In this document: piece after piece, positions 53,471 through 61,831 of the stretch | How positions within the stretch are numbered: the stretch's first letter is position 1 | Layout: each line of letters opens with the position of its first letter | Assembly: GCA_020073565.1 (NCBI GenBank) | Contig: JAIQEY010000016.1 | Location: 39,214 to 103,213 of the forward strand | Direction of reading: 5' to 3' | Source of the DNA: Terriglobia bacterium | Lineage (GTDB): Bacteria > Acidobacteriota > Terriglobia > Terriglobales > Acidobacteriaceae | DNA: 64,000 bases | Translations under genes and position numbers: made by a program | Notes under the pieces: model-generated | The model's database searches: none | Told to the model about the DNA's origin: nothing | What the model saw: the letters and a program-made list of their open reading frames with translations, nothing else

Positions 53471-54343
53471 ATGGCTTGGTTCAAACGACAATCCGGCGAG
53501 TTGGATACTTCGGGCGAGCGGAAGGTTCGCACCGAGGGGCTGTGGGTGAAGTGTGACAGCTGCCGCCAGATCATCTGGAAAAAGGACCTGGAAGACAATC
53601 TCAACGTCTGCCCGAAGTGTGACAAGCACTTCCGCATCGACGCGCGTGCGCGCTTGGCGCAGCTTTTGGACGATAACCAGTACGAGATTTTCGACAGCAA
53701 CCTGGTTTCGACCGATCCGCTGAAGTTTGTGGATCTGAAGGCGTACTCCTCGCGGCTGAAACAGGCGAAGAAAGACACTGGACTGAAAGACGCAGTCATC
53801 AACGCTCGCGGCAAGCTGAATGGGCGGCCGGTGATTGTGAGCTCGATGGAGTACTCGTTTATCGGCGGCAGTATGGGAGCGGTGGTGGGGGAGGCGATTA
53901 CGCGCGCGATTGAGAAAGCTACGGACACGCGGACGCCGATCATCATTGTTTCGGCGTCGGGCGGGGCGCGGATGATGGAAGGCGTGATCAGCCTGATGCA
54001 ACTGGCGAAGATTTCGGCCGCCCTGGCCCGGTTGGATGCGGCGCGCGTTCCGTACATTTCGGTTTTGACGGACCCCACGACGGGGGGTGTGACGGCTTCG
54101 TTTGCCATGCTGGGCGATCTGAATATCGCCGAGCCGGGAGCGCTGATCGGTTTCGCGGGACCACGCGTGATCGAACAGACGATCCGCCAGAAGCTGCCCC
54201 CAGGGTTCCAGCGGTCGGAGTTTTTGCTGGAACACGGCATGCTGGATGCCGTGGTGACGCGCAAAGAACTAAAGCCGTACATTGCGCGGGCGCTGGAGTT
54301 TATGGATTCAGCCGTCAGCCATCAGCTCTCAGCCGCCGGCTAA
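53471..54343 (+). CDS. accD: acetyl-CoA carboxylase carboxyltransferase subunit beta
   Basis: AccD transfers carboxyl from biotin to acetyl-CoA with AccA, the first step of fatty-acid synthesis. The N-terminal zinc ribbon has four cysteines in CDSC...CPKC (about residues 31-54). The crotonase-like core contains GGSMGAVVGEA, SASGGARMMEG and DPTTGGVTASFAMLGD. The last 11 residues (SAVSHQLSAAG) are encoded by a heptamer repeat array. The 290-aa length is typical. accA is not in the window. Confidence 0.95.
   Translation: MAWFKRQSGELDTSGERKVRTEGLWVKCDSCRQIIWKKDLEDNLNVCPKCDKHFRIDARARLAQLLDDNQYEIFDSNLVSTDPLKFVDLKAYSSRLKQAKKDTGLKDAVINARGKLNGRPVIVSSMEYSFIGGSMGAVVGEAITRAIEKATDTRTPIIIVSASGGARMMEGVISLMQLAKISAALARLDAARVPYISVLTDPTTGGVTASFAMLGDLNIAEPGALIGFAGPRVIEQTIRQKLPPGFQRSEFLLEHGMLDAVVTRKELKPYIARALEFMDSAVSHQLSAAG
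54308..54335. repeat. heptanucleotide repeat (TCAGCCx), in the accD tail
   Basis: Four units TCAGCCG, TCAGCCA, TCAGCTC, TCAGCCG encode the last residues of AccD. The reverse complement array lies at 54521-54548. Confidence 0.85.
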
Positions 54344-54370
54344 CGGCGTTCAGTTTGCGCCGCCGCAGCG

Positions 54371-54410
54371 AGGGCGGGACGCCCTCGCGACAGCCGGCAA
54401 GGTGCCGGCG
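54371..54410. repeat. two palindromes between accD and folC
   Basis: GAGGGCG/CGCCCTC (54371-54387) and GCCGGC/GCCGGC (54394-54410) lie in the accD-folC gap. Confidence 0.65.
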
Positions 54411-54520
54411 TTACAGTTCGCCGCTGAACAGTCGGGCACGTCCTTTCCCCCACTTGCTGTGAATCTTTGGCGTTTCATTGTGCGTCTCTGGAATAGGATC
54501 GTGCCGATGCCTGAAACTGA

Positions 54521-54548
54521 GGGCTGATGGCTGGCGGCTGACGGCTGA
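54521..54548. repeat. heptanucleotide repeat (xGGCTGA), before folC
   Basis: Four units GGGCTGA, TGGCTGG, CGGCTGA, CGGCTGA end 10 bases before the folC start, inverted relative to the array in the accD tail. Confidence 0.85.
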
Positions 54549-54558
54549 AAGCTTGTTT

Positions 54559-55932
54559 ATGTCCTACGAAACCGCAGTTGCGCAGATGTATGCGCTGGGC
54601 CACGAGTTGGCACAGACGCCGTCGCACAAGTTCGACCTGGCACATATGCGAGTGTTGCTCGCGGCGCTCGGGCATCCGGAGAAGAGCTCTGCAAGCGTGC
54701 TGGTTGCTGGGACTAATGGCAAGGGCTCGACGGCCGCAGCGCTGGCTTCCATCCTGCAGGCAGCGGGGCTGAAGAGCGGGCTGTACACGTCGCCGCACCT
54801 GGTGCACATCAATGAGCGGATTCGGGTGAATGGAGAGCCGATCGGCGATGACGATTTCGCGCTCCTGCACGACGTGGTGGGCCGCACTGCAGAGCGGCTG
54901 GTGACGGAAGGCGATCTGCCGTGGCATCCCAGCTTTTTCGAGATGCTGACCGCGATGGCCTTTGAGCACTTTGCGCGGGTGCAGCCGGATGTGGCGGTGC
55001 TTGAAGTCGGGATGGGCGGTCGATTGGACGCCACCAACGTGGTGGAGCCGCGGGTCAGCGTGATCACTGACATCGCACTCGATCACCAGAAATACTTAGG
55101 CGGCACGATCGGTGAGATTGCGCGCGAGAAAGCCGGAATTATCCGACCGGGCGGAGTCGTGGTTACGCTGCCCCAATTGCCGGAGGCGAATGATGTGATC
55201 GGAAACACGATTCTGGACCAGGGCGCGCGGGCGGTGAATGCAGTGCCTTATGTGCCACCGGTTTCGCCAGGGAGTGGCCAGTACCTTGTGGCCAATGGTC
55301 AGTGGCCAGTGGTCAGTGGGCGGTCTGGCGTGGGCCAGCGTTATGCGCTGGAAGTTCGGGGCGAGAAGATTCTGGTTGAGTCTCCCTTGGCGGGGCGGCA
55401 TCAGTTGAGGAATATCGCACTGGCGATCGCGGCGGCCGAGGAGTTGCACAACCAGGGGTACGCGCAGATTACGCCGAAGGCCATCGAACGCGGCATTCGT
55501 GAGACGCGTTGGCCGGGAAGGTTTCAAGTTGTGCCGAGCGACGGCAGCCGCCCGGAGTATGTGCTCGATGTGGCGCATAATCCGGCGGGAGCCTGGGCGT
55601 TACGGTCGACGCTGTCGGCCGCTTACGGAGAGCGGGCGGTCACGATGGTGTTTGGCGTGCTGCGCGACAAGGCGGTCGCGGAGATTGCCGAGATTCTGTT
55701 TCCCATTGCCGAGCAGGTGATTGTGACGCATGCCAATAATCCGCGCTCGGCCAGCGTGGATGAGATCCGGCAGGCGGCCTCGCGCGTGGCCGGCGACATT
55801 CGAGAAGCTGCGGATGTATCTTCAGCCCTGGAAGACGCCGGCAGAATCGCCGGGCGCGGTGGGTTGGTGGTGGTTACTGGTTCGATTTACATTGTGGGAG
55901 AGGCGATGCGACGGCTAGGCGTGCGCATCTAA
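54559..55932 (+). CDS. folC: folylpolyglutamate synthase / dihydrofolate synthase
   Basis: FolC adds glutamate to dihydropteroate and folates. The P-loop VAGTNGKGSTAA (about residues 48-59), TSPHLVHINERI, EVGMGGRLDATN, ITDIALDHQKYLG and the C-terminal VLDVAHNPAGA are family hallmarks. Residues about 239-257 (GSGQYLVANGQWPVVSGRS) are encoded by a seven-unit heptamer repeat and look like an in-frame insertion in a surface loop before the C-terminal domain. The start is the ATG at 54559; the 457-aa length is slightly above the family norm. Confidence 0.93.
   Translation: MSYETAVAQMYALGHELAQTPSHKFDLAHMRVLLAALGHPEKSSASVLVAGTNGKGSTAAALASILQAAGLKSGLYTSPHLVHINERIRVNGEPIGDDDFALLHDVVGRTAERLVTEGDLPWHPSFFEMLTAMAFEHFARVQPDVAVLEVGMGGRLDATNVVEPRVSVITDIALDHQKYLGGTIGEIAREKAGIIRPGGVVVTLPQLPEANDVIGNTILDQGARAVNAVPYVPPVSPGSGQYLVANGQWPVVSGRSGVGQRYALEVRGEKILVESPLAGRHQLRNIALAIAAAEELHNQGYAQITPKAIERGIRETRWPGRFQVVPSDGSRPEYVLDVAHNPAGAWALRSTLSAAYGERAVTMVFGVLRDKAVAEIAEILFPIAEQVIVTHANNPRSASVDEIRQAASRVAGDIREAADVSSALEDAGRIAGRGGLVVVTGSIYIVGEAMRRLGVRI
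55273..55328. repeat. heptanucleotide repeat (AGTGGCC type) inside folC
   Basis: Units AGTGGCC, AGTACCT, TGTGGCC, AATGGTC, AGTGGCC, AGTGGTC, AGTGGGC and GGTCTGG run in tandem with period 7 within the coding sequence. The frame is preserved. Confidence 0.88.
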
Positions 55933-55943
55933 ATATTGTGTGG

Positions 55944-55963
55944 CGCGGACATTCTTGTCCGCG
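55944..55963. repeat. palindrome CGCGGACA/TGTCCGCG
   Basis: Perfect 8-base arms with a 4-base loop between folC and the acyltransferase; same family as 43399-43420. Confidence 0.75.
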
Positions 55964-55989
55964 AGTCGATGAGGCTGGGACAAGGTTTG

Positions 55990-56832
55990 ATGAAGATCAC
56001 CACGACTGTGGAGCCCGAGAAAAACGTGGCCGCGCTGCGCTCGGCTGGACAGCCGGGGGCGGCTGTCCCTACGTGGGCTGAGAATCGGTCGGCGGTGACG
56101 CGGCATGGCTGGCTCAGCCGTCTGCGGTCATACTTCATCTTGAATCCGCTGATTTGGGCTTACACGCTGGTGTTGGGTACGATTTCGCTGATTTGTTCGG
56201 TGTTTGACGCGAGCGGGCGCTGGCAGCATGGTTTGGCGCGCCTTTGGTCGCAGCTCATCATGAAAACGACCCTGTCGCCGGTGAAAGTGACGGGGATGGA
56301 GCGGGTTGATGTTTCGAAGCCACGCGTGTACGCAGTGACGCACGCTTCGGCGCTCGACATTCCGATTCTTTACGTTCATCTGCCATTCCAGTTCCGCATT
56401 GTCTTCAAGAGCGAGTTGCTGTCGTATCCGTTTGTGGGGTGGCACCTGAGACGGTCAGGGCAGGTGTGCATCAATCAGCAGAATCCGTCGGCATCGATCG
56501 GAGCGATCAAGTCCGCGCTGAAGAGCCTGCGCAAGGGCATGCCGCTCGTGATCTTCCCGGAGGGCGGTCGCACGCCCGATGGGCAACTGCAACCATTTCT
56601 GCCGGGCGCGTTTTTTCTGGCGATCAAGGCGCAGGCTGACATCGTGCCAATCGCACTGCTGGGCACATTCGATTTGCTGCCGATGAACACCTATCACATC
56701 AAGTGCCAGCCTCTGGAAATGCGGGTGGGCGAGGCGATTTCAACGGCCGGGCTGAGTCTGCGCGATACGGAAGCAGTGTCAGCAAAGGTGCGATTGGCGA
56801 TTGCGAGTCTAGCTGCCCGGCCCTTACAGTGA
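55990..56832 (+). CDS. lysophospholipid acyltransferase family protein (PlsC-like)
   Basis: A 1-acylglycerol-3-phosphate acyltransferase-like protein. The catalytic THASALD (HxxxxD) and acceptor FPEGGRTPDG motifs are intact, with two hydrophobic segments before the first. It probably acylates lysophosphatidate or another lipid at the inner membrane. I prefer the ATG at 55990 behind AAGG; frames from 55936 or 55969 would begin in a palindrome. Residues about 18-29 (SAGQPGAAVPTW) are encoded by a palindromic repeat (56043-56077) that also occurs at 4187-4222. Confidence 0.9.
   Translation: MKITTTVEPEKNVAALRSAGQPGAAVPTWAENRSAVTRHGWLSRLRSYFILNPLIWAYTLVLGTISLICSVFDASGRWQHGLARLWSQLIMKTTLSPVKVTGMERVDVSKPRVYAVTHASALDIPILYVHLPFQFRIVFKSELLSYPFVGWHLRRSGQVCINQQNPSASIGAIKSALKSLRKGMPLVIFPEGGRTPDGQLQPFLPGAFFLAIKAQADIVPIALLGTFDLLPMNTYHIKCQPLEMRVGEAISTAGLSLRDTEAVSAKVRLAIASLAARPLQ
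56043..56077. repeat. palindrome GGACAGCC/GGCTGTCC inside the acyltransferase gene
   Basis: The 8-base arms and the flanking CCTACGTGGG match, in reverse orientation, the intergenic copy upstream of gyrA (4187-4222) over more than 30 bases. Confidence 0.85.
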
Positions 56833-56879
56833 AGTCGCGGTACCAGCCGCATCAGCACCAGTTCTTGGCCTTGTCGAAG

Positions 56880-57230
56880 TTATTCATTCGCAGCGCGCCG
56901 CCTGGGTTTTTGATCCAGGTAACGCGCGAAGATCGCGGAAATCTGCGGGATCTCTTCTTCGTTCAACTTCACTGCACTACCCAGTTTCTTCAAAGCAGCG
57001 TTGAGAGTGGCAGGCTGTCCGTGTGTCAGTTCGGTCAATAGCTGCCACTCGCGTGCGACTGGGGTGCGTTCGTCGGTATCGGCGTCTTCGCAGAACTGCT
57101 CGGCGGCTTCCGGGGGAGTCCCGTACTCGTCGGCAACGTCTTCGTGAAAGTATCCGCGCAGAAACGTGTGCAGGGTCGGAAAATTGGCGGTGGTGATTTC
57201 TGGTTTCGAGTTGGTAGGTTTGGGGTCCAT
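56880..57230 (-). CDS. CdiI-like immunity protein
   Basis: A 116-aa protein with the pattern FPTLHTFLRGYFHEDVADEYG (two parts, about residues 16-36) and a following Glu/Asp-rich helical part. This resembles the contact-dependent growth-inhibition immunity protein family (CdiI, from memory of that profile). Its ATG overlaps the stop of the upstream toxin gene by one base (TAATG), so the two are co-translated. The expected role is to bind and neutralise the RNase in the cytoplasm of sister cells. Confidence 0.8.
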   Translation of the reverse strand: MDPKPTNSKPEITTANFPTLHTFLRGYFHEDVADEYGTPPEAAEQFCEDADTDERTPVAREWQLLTELTHGQPATLNAALKKLGSAVKLNEEEIPQISAIFARYLDQKPRRRAANE

Positions 57231-57736
57231 TAGCGGCACTCCGGATATGAAGTCAAAACGTAGTAACCGGATGGTGGCTCGTATTTCAGCACGACTAGGG
57301 CGTGGGAGCAAGGGCGAGATTGGCTCTCGCCCCGGTTGATGGTGCGCCCGATGGGCTGGTCGGCATCGTAGTCCAGGACCAGGTTGGGATGGCCGCCGCT
57401 GCGATTAAGCCAGCGCTGGATACGGTCCTGAGACTGGGCGATGGCTGCGCCCACCGCACGCTCGGCCGTGGCGCGGTCGGTGTAGGTGGACGCGCCGGAA
57501 ATGTTGCGTTCATGATCCAGGCGTTCGAGCAGTTGGTCATCGGTACGGCCGACGTGTTTGCGCAGAATGTGCCCGCCGGCGGCTTCGTCCTGACTGAGGT
57601 CGCGGGCAGCGCCAGTGGTGGATGCGGCGTCACGCTGCGGGACAGCCGCGCTGGTGCCACTAGAGCCGCGAGGCTGGCAGGCGACCAGGACGCTCAGGGC
57701 CAGCAGCAAAACGGCCGGCGTCGTTGAAAGTCTCAT
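57230..57736 (-). CDS. lipoprotein RNase A-like toxin (CdiA-CT family)
   Basis: A 168-aa protein with a type II signal peptide: hydrophobic LLLALSVLVA then the lipobox LVAC (Cys20 when counted from the ATG at 57736), with Gln at +2, favouring outer-membrane sorting. The rest matches the bacterial RNase A-like CdiA C-terminal domain: GGHILRKHVGRTDDQLLERL, ISGASTYTDRATAERAV, IGRTINRG and a final GYYVLTSYPEC. The Thr-x-Tyr pair and a His near the start correspond to residues known to be catalytic in RNase A-type CDI toxins. No CdiA filament, CdiB or secretion gene is nearby, so it is a stand-alone lipoprotein toxin. Confidence 0.85.
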   Translation of the reverse strand: MRLSTTPAVLLLALSVLVACQPRGSSGTSAAVPQRDAASTTGAARDLSQDEAAGGHILRKHVGRTDDQLLERLDHERNISGASTYTDRATAERAVGAAIAQSQDRIQRWLNRSGGHPNLVLDYDADQPIGRTINRGESQSRPCSHALVVLKYEPPSGYYVLTSYPECR

Positions 57737-57824
57737 CACTGAAAGTCTCGCCCTTCGCCCCGGTCTGCGCTTTTCTGTAACAGTCTTCCTGTAAAGGCCT
57801 GCAAATTGTGCTACTAAACAGAGT

Positions 57825-60368
57825 ATGCGGGCAAGTCTATTGGACTACTTGGACGACTTCGCCGCCTGGGGAGACGAGTGCGCCTGCGTGTATCCGCGGG
57901 GGTACCGGCACGAGCGCTGGAGCTACCGGCAGGTGGCCGAGGCCGCCTACCGTTTTGCCCGCGAGTTGCAGGCTCGCAACGTGGGCCGGGGAGACGCGGT
58001 GCTGTTGTGGTCTCCGAACTGCGCAGAGTGGGTCGCTGCGTTTTTTGGATGCGCTTTGTGCGGGGTGATTGTGGTTCCGATCGATGACGGCGCGAGCCCG
58101 GAGTTTGCGCGCCGGATCAGCTCGCAAGTGCGGACCCGGCTGGTGCTGTGTTCTCGCGAGCGGGCCGAGGTATTCCAGAATACCGGCGCGATCGATCCGG
58201 CGGAGCTTTTGTCCGCGATTTCGCAGCATTCGACGGATCCGTTTCGGCCGGTGGAGATCCAGCCGTCGGACACACTGGAGATCGTCTTCACTTCGGGTAC
58301 GACGGCTGAGCCCAAGGGAGTCGTAATCACCCACGCCAACGTCCTGGCCAATGTCGCGCCGCTCGAAACCGAGATCAGAAAATATTTGCGCTATGAGCGG
58401 CTCGTGCATCCGATGCGTTTCCTGAACCTGCTGCCGCTGAGCCATGTCTTCGGGCAATTTCTGGGAATCTTTCTGCCCCCGCTGATGGGCGGGACAGTCG
58501 TGTTCGAGCAAACGCTCAATCCAACCGAAGTGATGGCAACCATCCGGCGAGAGCGCGTGTCGGTGCTGGTAGCAGTGCCGCGGATGATCGAGTCGCTGAA
58601 GCAGAAGGTCGAGCGGGATCTGGAACACAGCGGCCGGTGGGAGAATTTTGCCGAACGCTGCCGCCGGGCAGACAGGCAGCACTACCTACGGCGGTGGTGG
58701 ACGTTCCGAGACATTCGGCGGCAGTTCGGATGGAAATTCTGGGCCATCATCAGCGGCGGCGCGGCACTTGACCGGGAGACGGAACAATTCTGGCATCGCC
58801 TGGGATACGCATTGATTCAGGGATACGGCCTGACCGAGACCACGTCGCTGATCAGCGTCAACCATCCGTTCCGGCTGAGCCGGGGATCGATCGGGAAGGT
58901 CTTGCCGGGACGGGAGATCCGACTGGCCGACGATGGCGAAATTCTGGTGCGCGGCAGCGGCGTCGCCAGCGGCTACTGGAACGGGCGCGAGCTGCAGCCG
59001 GTTGCCGGCGAGGAAGGATGGTATCGCACCGGCGACTTGGGGGCGGTAGACCAGGACAACAATCTGTTTTTCAAAGGGCGGAAGAAGGAAGTGATCGTCA
59101 CGCCCGCGGGCATGAATGTCTATCCCGAAGACCTGGAAGCAGCGCTGCGTGCGCAGAAGGAAGTGCGCGACTGCGTGGTGGTGGGCCTGGAACGCGGCGG
59201 GAATGAAGAACCGTGCGCGGTGCTCATTCTGTGTGAACGCGGTGCGGACGTGGAGGCGGTGGTGGCGCGGGCCAACCAGGCGCTGGCTGAGTATCAGCGG
59301 ATGCGCACGTGGTTTGTGTGGCCGGAAGAAGACTTTCCGCGGACTTCGACGCAGAAGCCGCGGCGCAATGTAATTCAGCAGGCGGTTGAGGTGGGGCTAC
59401 GGGATCGCACGGGCGAGGGCGCCCGTGCCTCCACCGACATTGCTGGCGCCAGTCCGCTGGCGGAATTGCTTTCGAAAGTGACGGGCCGTGCTCCGCAGAC
59501 GCTTGCGTCTGGGGCGAATCTGGAAAGCAGTTTGGGACTGAGTTCGCTGGAACGCGTGGAACTTCTTGGAGCGCTTGAGGATCGCTACCAGGTGGATCTT
59601 AGCGAGACGCAGTTCGCGAGCGCGGCGACGGTCGGCGATCTGGAAAAGCTGCTACAGGGCGAGCGGGGCGAACGCCAGCAGTATCACTATCCGCGATGGG
59701 CGCTACGCTGGCCGGCGAGGTGGGCGCGGCTGGCGGCGCATTATGTGCTCATGCGCCCGGCCATGCTGGTGCTGGGGTGGCCGCGAATCCTCGGACGGGA
59801 AAACCTGCGTGGGATACGCGGACCGCTGCTGGTGGTCTCGAATCATGTTTCGGATGTCGACGTGGGGTTTATCCAGACTGCGCTGCCGCTCGGAATCCGC
59901 CACCGGCTAGCCACGGCGACGGGAGGAGAGGCACTGGAGGCGTTGCGATCACCGGCGACGGATCAACCGTGGTACTGGCGGATCTACGGCTACATGCAAT
60001 GGTTCCTGGGCGTCGCGCTGCTGAATTTGTTCCCTCTGCCGCGTCAGTCAGGGTTCCGAAAGAGCTTTGCGTATGCGGGAGAGGCCGTGGATCGCGGGTA
60101 CAGCGTGCTGGTTTTTCCGGAGGGAAGACACACAGAAGATGGCAAGCTGTGCCCGTTCCGGGCAGGAGTGGGACTGCTTGCCGACAACCTGCGCATTCCG
60201 GTGCTGCCCATGCGCATTGACGGGCTGTACGAGATCAAAAAAGCAGGCAGGAGACTGGCGACGCCGGGCAAGATTCAAGTGCGCATTGGGAAGCCGGTGC
60301 AGTTTCCCGCGGAGAAGGATCCGGCGGAGATAGCGGAGGAACTCCAGAGAGTTATTCGGAACCTCTAA
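57825..60368 (+). CDS. AMP-dependent acyl ligase / acyl carrier / acyltransferase fusion
   Basis: A single 847-aa protein with three domains. Residues 1-515 are an adenylate-forming ligase (FTSGTTAEPKGV, about 154; GYGLTETT, about 337; TGDLG, about 407). Residues about 545-625 are an acyl-carrier domain with the attachment Ser574 in GLSSLERVE. Residues about 640-847 are a PlsC-type acyltransferase (NHVSDVD, FPEGRHTEDG). It could activate a fatty acid, load it on its own carrier and pass it to a lysophospholipid, as Aas does with a separate ACP. Residues about 528-535 are repeat-encoded (59407-59428). It is divergent from the toxin gene. Confidence 0.92.
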   Translation: MRASLLDYLDDFAAWGDECACVYPRGYRHERWSYRQVAEAAYRFARELQARNVGRGDAVLLWSPNCAEWVAAFFGCALCGVIVVPIDDGASPEFARRISSQVRTRLVLCSRERAEVFQNTGAIDPAELLSAISQHSTDPFRPVEIQPSDTLEIVFTSGTTAEPKGVVITHANVLANVAPLETEIRKYLRYERLVHPMRFLNLLPLSHVFGQFLGIFLPPLMGGTVVFEQTLNPTEVMATIRRERVSVLVAVPRMIESLKQKVERDLEHSGRWENFAERCRRADRQHYLRRWWTFRDIRRQFGWKFWAIISGGAALDRETEQFWHRLGYALIQGYGLTETTSLISVNHPFRLSRGSIGKVLPGREIRLADDGEILVRGSGVASGYWNGRELQPVAGEEGWYRTGDLGAVDQDNNLFFKGRKKEVIVTPAGMNVYPEDLEAALRAQKEVRDCVVVGLERGGNEEPCAVLILCERGADVEAVVARANQALAEYQRMRTWFVWPEEDFPRTSTQKPRRNVIQQAVEVGLRDRTGEGARASTDIAGASPLAELLSKVTGRAPQTLASGANLESSLGLSSLERVELLGALEDRYQVDLSETQFASAATVGDLEKLLQGERGERQQYHYPRWALRWPARWARLAAHYVLMRPAMLVLGWPRILGRENLRGIRGPLLVVSNHVSDVDVGFIQTALPLGIRHRLATATGGEALEALRSPATDQPWYWRIYGYMQWFLGVALLNLFPLPRQSGFRKSFAYAGEAVDRGYSVLVFPEGRHTEDGKLCPFRAGVGLLADNLRIPVLPMRIDGLYEIKKAGRRLATPGKIQVRIGKPVQFPAEKDPAEIAEELQRVIRNL
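59407..59428. repeat. GACGGGCG-family palindrome inside the ligase fusion
   Basis: GCACGGGCG and CGCCCGTGC arms lie in frame in the linker between the adenylation and carrier domains. Confidence 0.8.
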
Positions 60369-61831
60369 CCCGCACCGCCTGCAAACATGCCCTTCGGCTT
60401 CGCACCGGCCAGCCGCTGCATTTCTTCCACCAGCCAGTCGGCTTCGTGTTTGTTGCGAAGCGTGCGCCCGAGGGCGATGTTCATTGTGCGACCACGTAGA
60501 GCCATTTGAATGTCGTAATAGGGAATGCCGGTAGCGCCGCCCTGCTGTGCGGTGATCTTAGTGGTGATCGATTCAATCTCCGTACAACTGAACTGCTGGA
60601 CCTTGCCGCTACCCAGTAGGCCATTTTGTAGTTTAAGCAAGCCGCCGCCAATCATCACCCGGCTGGTTACAAGCCACATCTGGACGGTGAAGTAGAGAAG
60701 CAACAACGAGAACAAACCGCATCCCAGCGCAAAGATGATGGGGATGTGAGTGTGGGCCAGCAGGTATGTTCCGCCGGCGAAAACAAGGAAGAACCCGCTG
60801 GTAGTGCCCGCGAATCCCTTATTGCGAGCGGCGGGGAAATAGAACTCGGTGCCGGTCGCAGAGGCCCGGACTTCGACCGTCATCACATCGGGGCGGGTGC
60901 GGGGACGGACTGCAGCAAACACTTCAGACTGCGGATCGGGCTGAGCGGGCGTCTGCTGGGTGCGGAAGATGGGCACCTCGAAGATGTCGTGATAATCAAC
61001 GCCAGGGACGTCGGCGAGCGCCTCAAGGAGCCATACAATTCCATCGCGCGGACTGCGTTTTTCGGTGGCTTGCGCGTCCCACGGGATGCGGAAGGCCACG
61101 GGAATTGTCGTCCCCACCGGGCCCGGACAAATCTGTCCAGAGGACAAATCCGCTTCGTCGCGCCACAGGATGCTCTCGTTGGTGGATTGCGAGTTGCCGG
61201 ACCCCGTCGTGACGCGGTGCACACAAGAAAGCCGCAAGTGAATGCCGTGATTGGTAGAGTGTGGGAAGCGTGCCTGAATGACGCCCTTGATTTCTCGGCC
61301 GATCACGCCTGGTACGGTCGCCATTTCGAAACAAGTCTTGCCAAACTCGCGGTACGCCAGCGTCTGACGGATCGCATGAATAAGCAGGAAGACTCCAATG
61401 ACAGGAAAAACAAGACCGATGTAGACCGCGGGGTTTTTCGCGGCCTCGCGGGGCACAAAATAAGCGACCGGAGCGGAAACAAGATTCCAGAGAATCGCAA
61501 ACACCCAGCCAGCAATCATGTTGCCGCGTGTCTTGCTGAGAACGCGTCCCTGGGCCCAATCTTCACGCCAGAGCCACGGTTCGGACAAATGCTCGGCTTG
61601 ACGGCGCTGGTCGCGTTGGTAGAGTCGGTTTCCGTAGAGCACTACGCCCATCAGGCCGAACCCAATGCCGCTGAAGACCACGCCAAACAACAGGGGCAGC
61701 CAGACCGGCTTGTCGCCTATCCTTGTAATCATCTGGCGAATGGCGGCGGAGAGCGCGAACAGCCCGAAGCCTGCAAAGGGCATCGCAAACACGAAGACGA
61801 AAGCAATACCAAGTTTGCTCGTGCGGTCCAT
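60365..61831 (-). CDS. hypothetical membrane protein
   Basis: A 488-aa protein from the ATG at 61831. Four N-terminal membrane helices (to about residue 165) are followed by a soluble stretch with several cysteines and a C-terminal pair of helices (about 355-405). After that comes a PH-like or beta-rich end (KVQQFSCTEIESITTKITAQ...). The arrangement resembles DUF3592-type or similar membrane proteins, but I do not recognise a function. It converges on the ligase fusion with overlapping stop codons (4 bases). Confidence 0.78.
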   Translation of the reverse strand: MDRTSKLGIAFVFVFAMPFAGFGLFALSAAIRQMITRIGDKPVWLPLLFGVVFSGIGFGLMGVVLYGNRLYQRDQRRQAEHLSEPWLWREDWAQGRVLSKTRGNMIAGWVFAILWNLVSAPVAYFVPREAAKNPAVYIGLVFPVIGVFLLIHAIRQTLAYREFGKTCFEMATVPGVIGREIKGVIQARFPHSTNHGIHLRLSCVHRVTTGSGNSQSTNESILWRDEADLSSGQICPGPVGTTIPVAFRIPWDAQATEKRSPRDGIVWLLEALADVPGVDYHDIFEVPIFRTQQTPAQPDPQSEVFAAVRPRTRPDVMTVEVRASATGTEFYFPAARNKGFAGTTSGFFLVFAGGTYLLAHTHIPIIFALGCGLFSLLLLYFTVQMWLVTSRVMIGGGLLKLQNGLLGSGKVQQFSCTEIESITTKITAQQGGATGIPYYDIQMALRGRTMNIALGRTLRNKHEADWLVEEMQRLAGAKPKGMFAGGAG

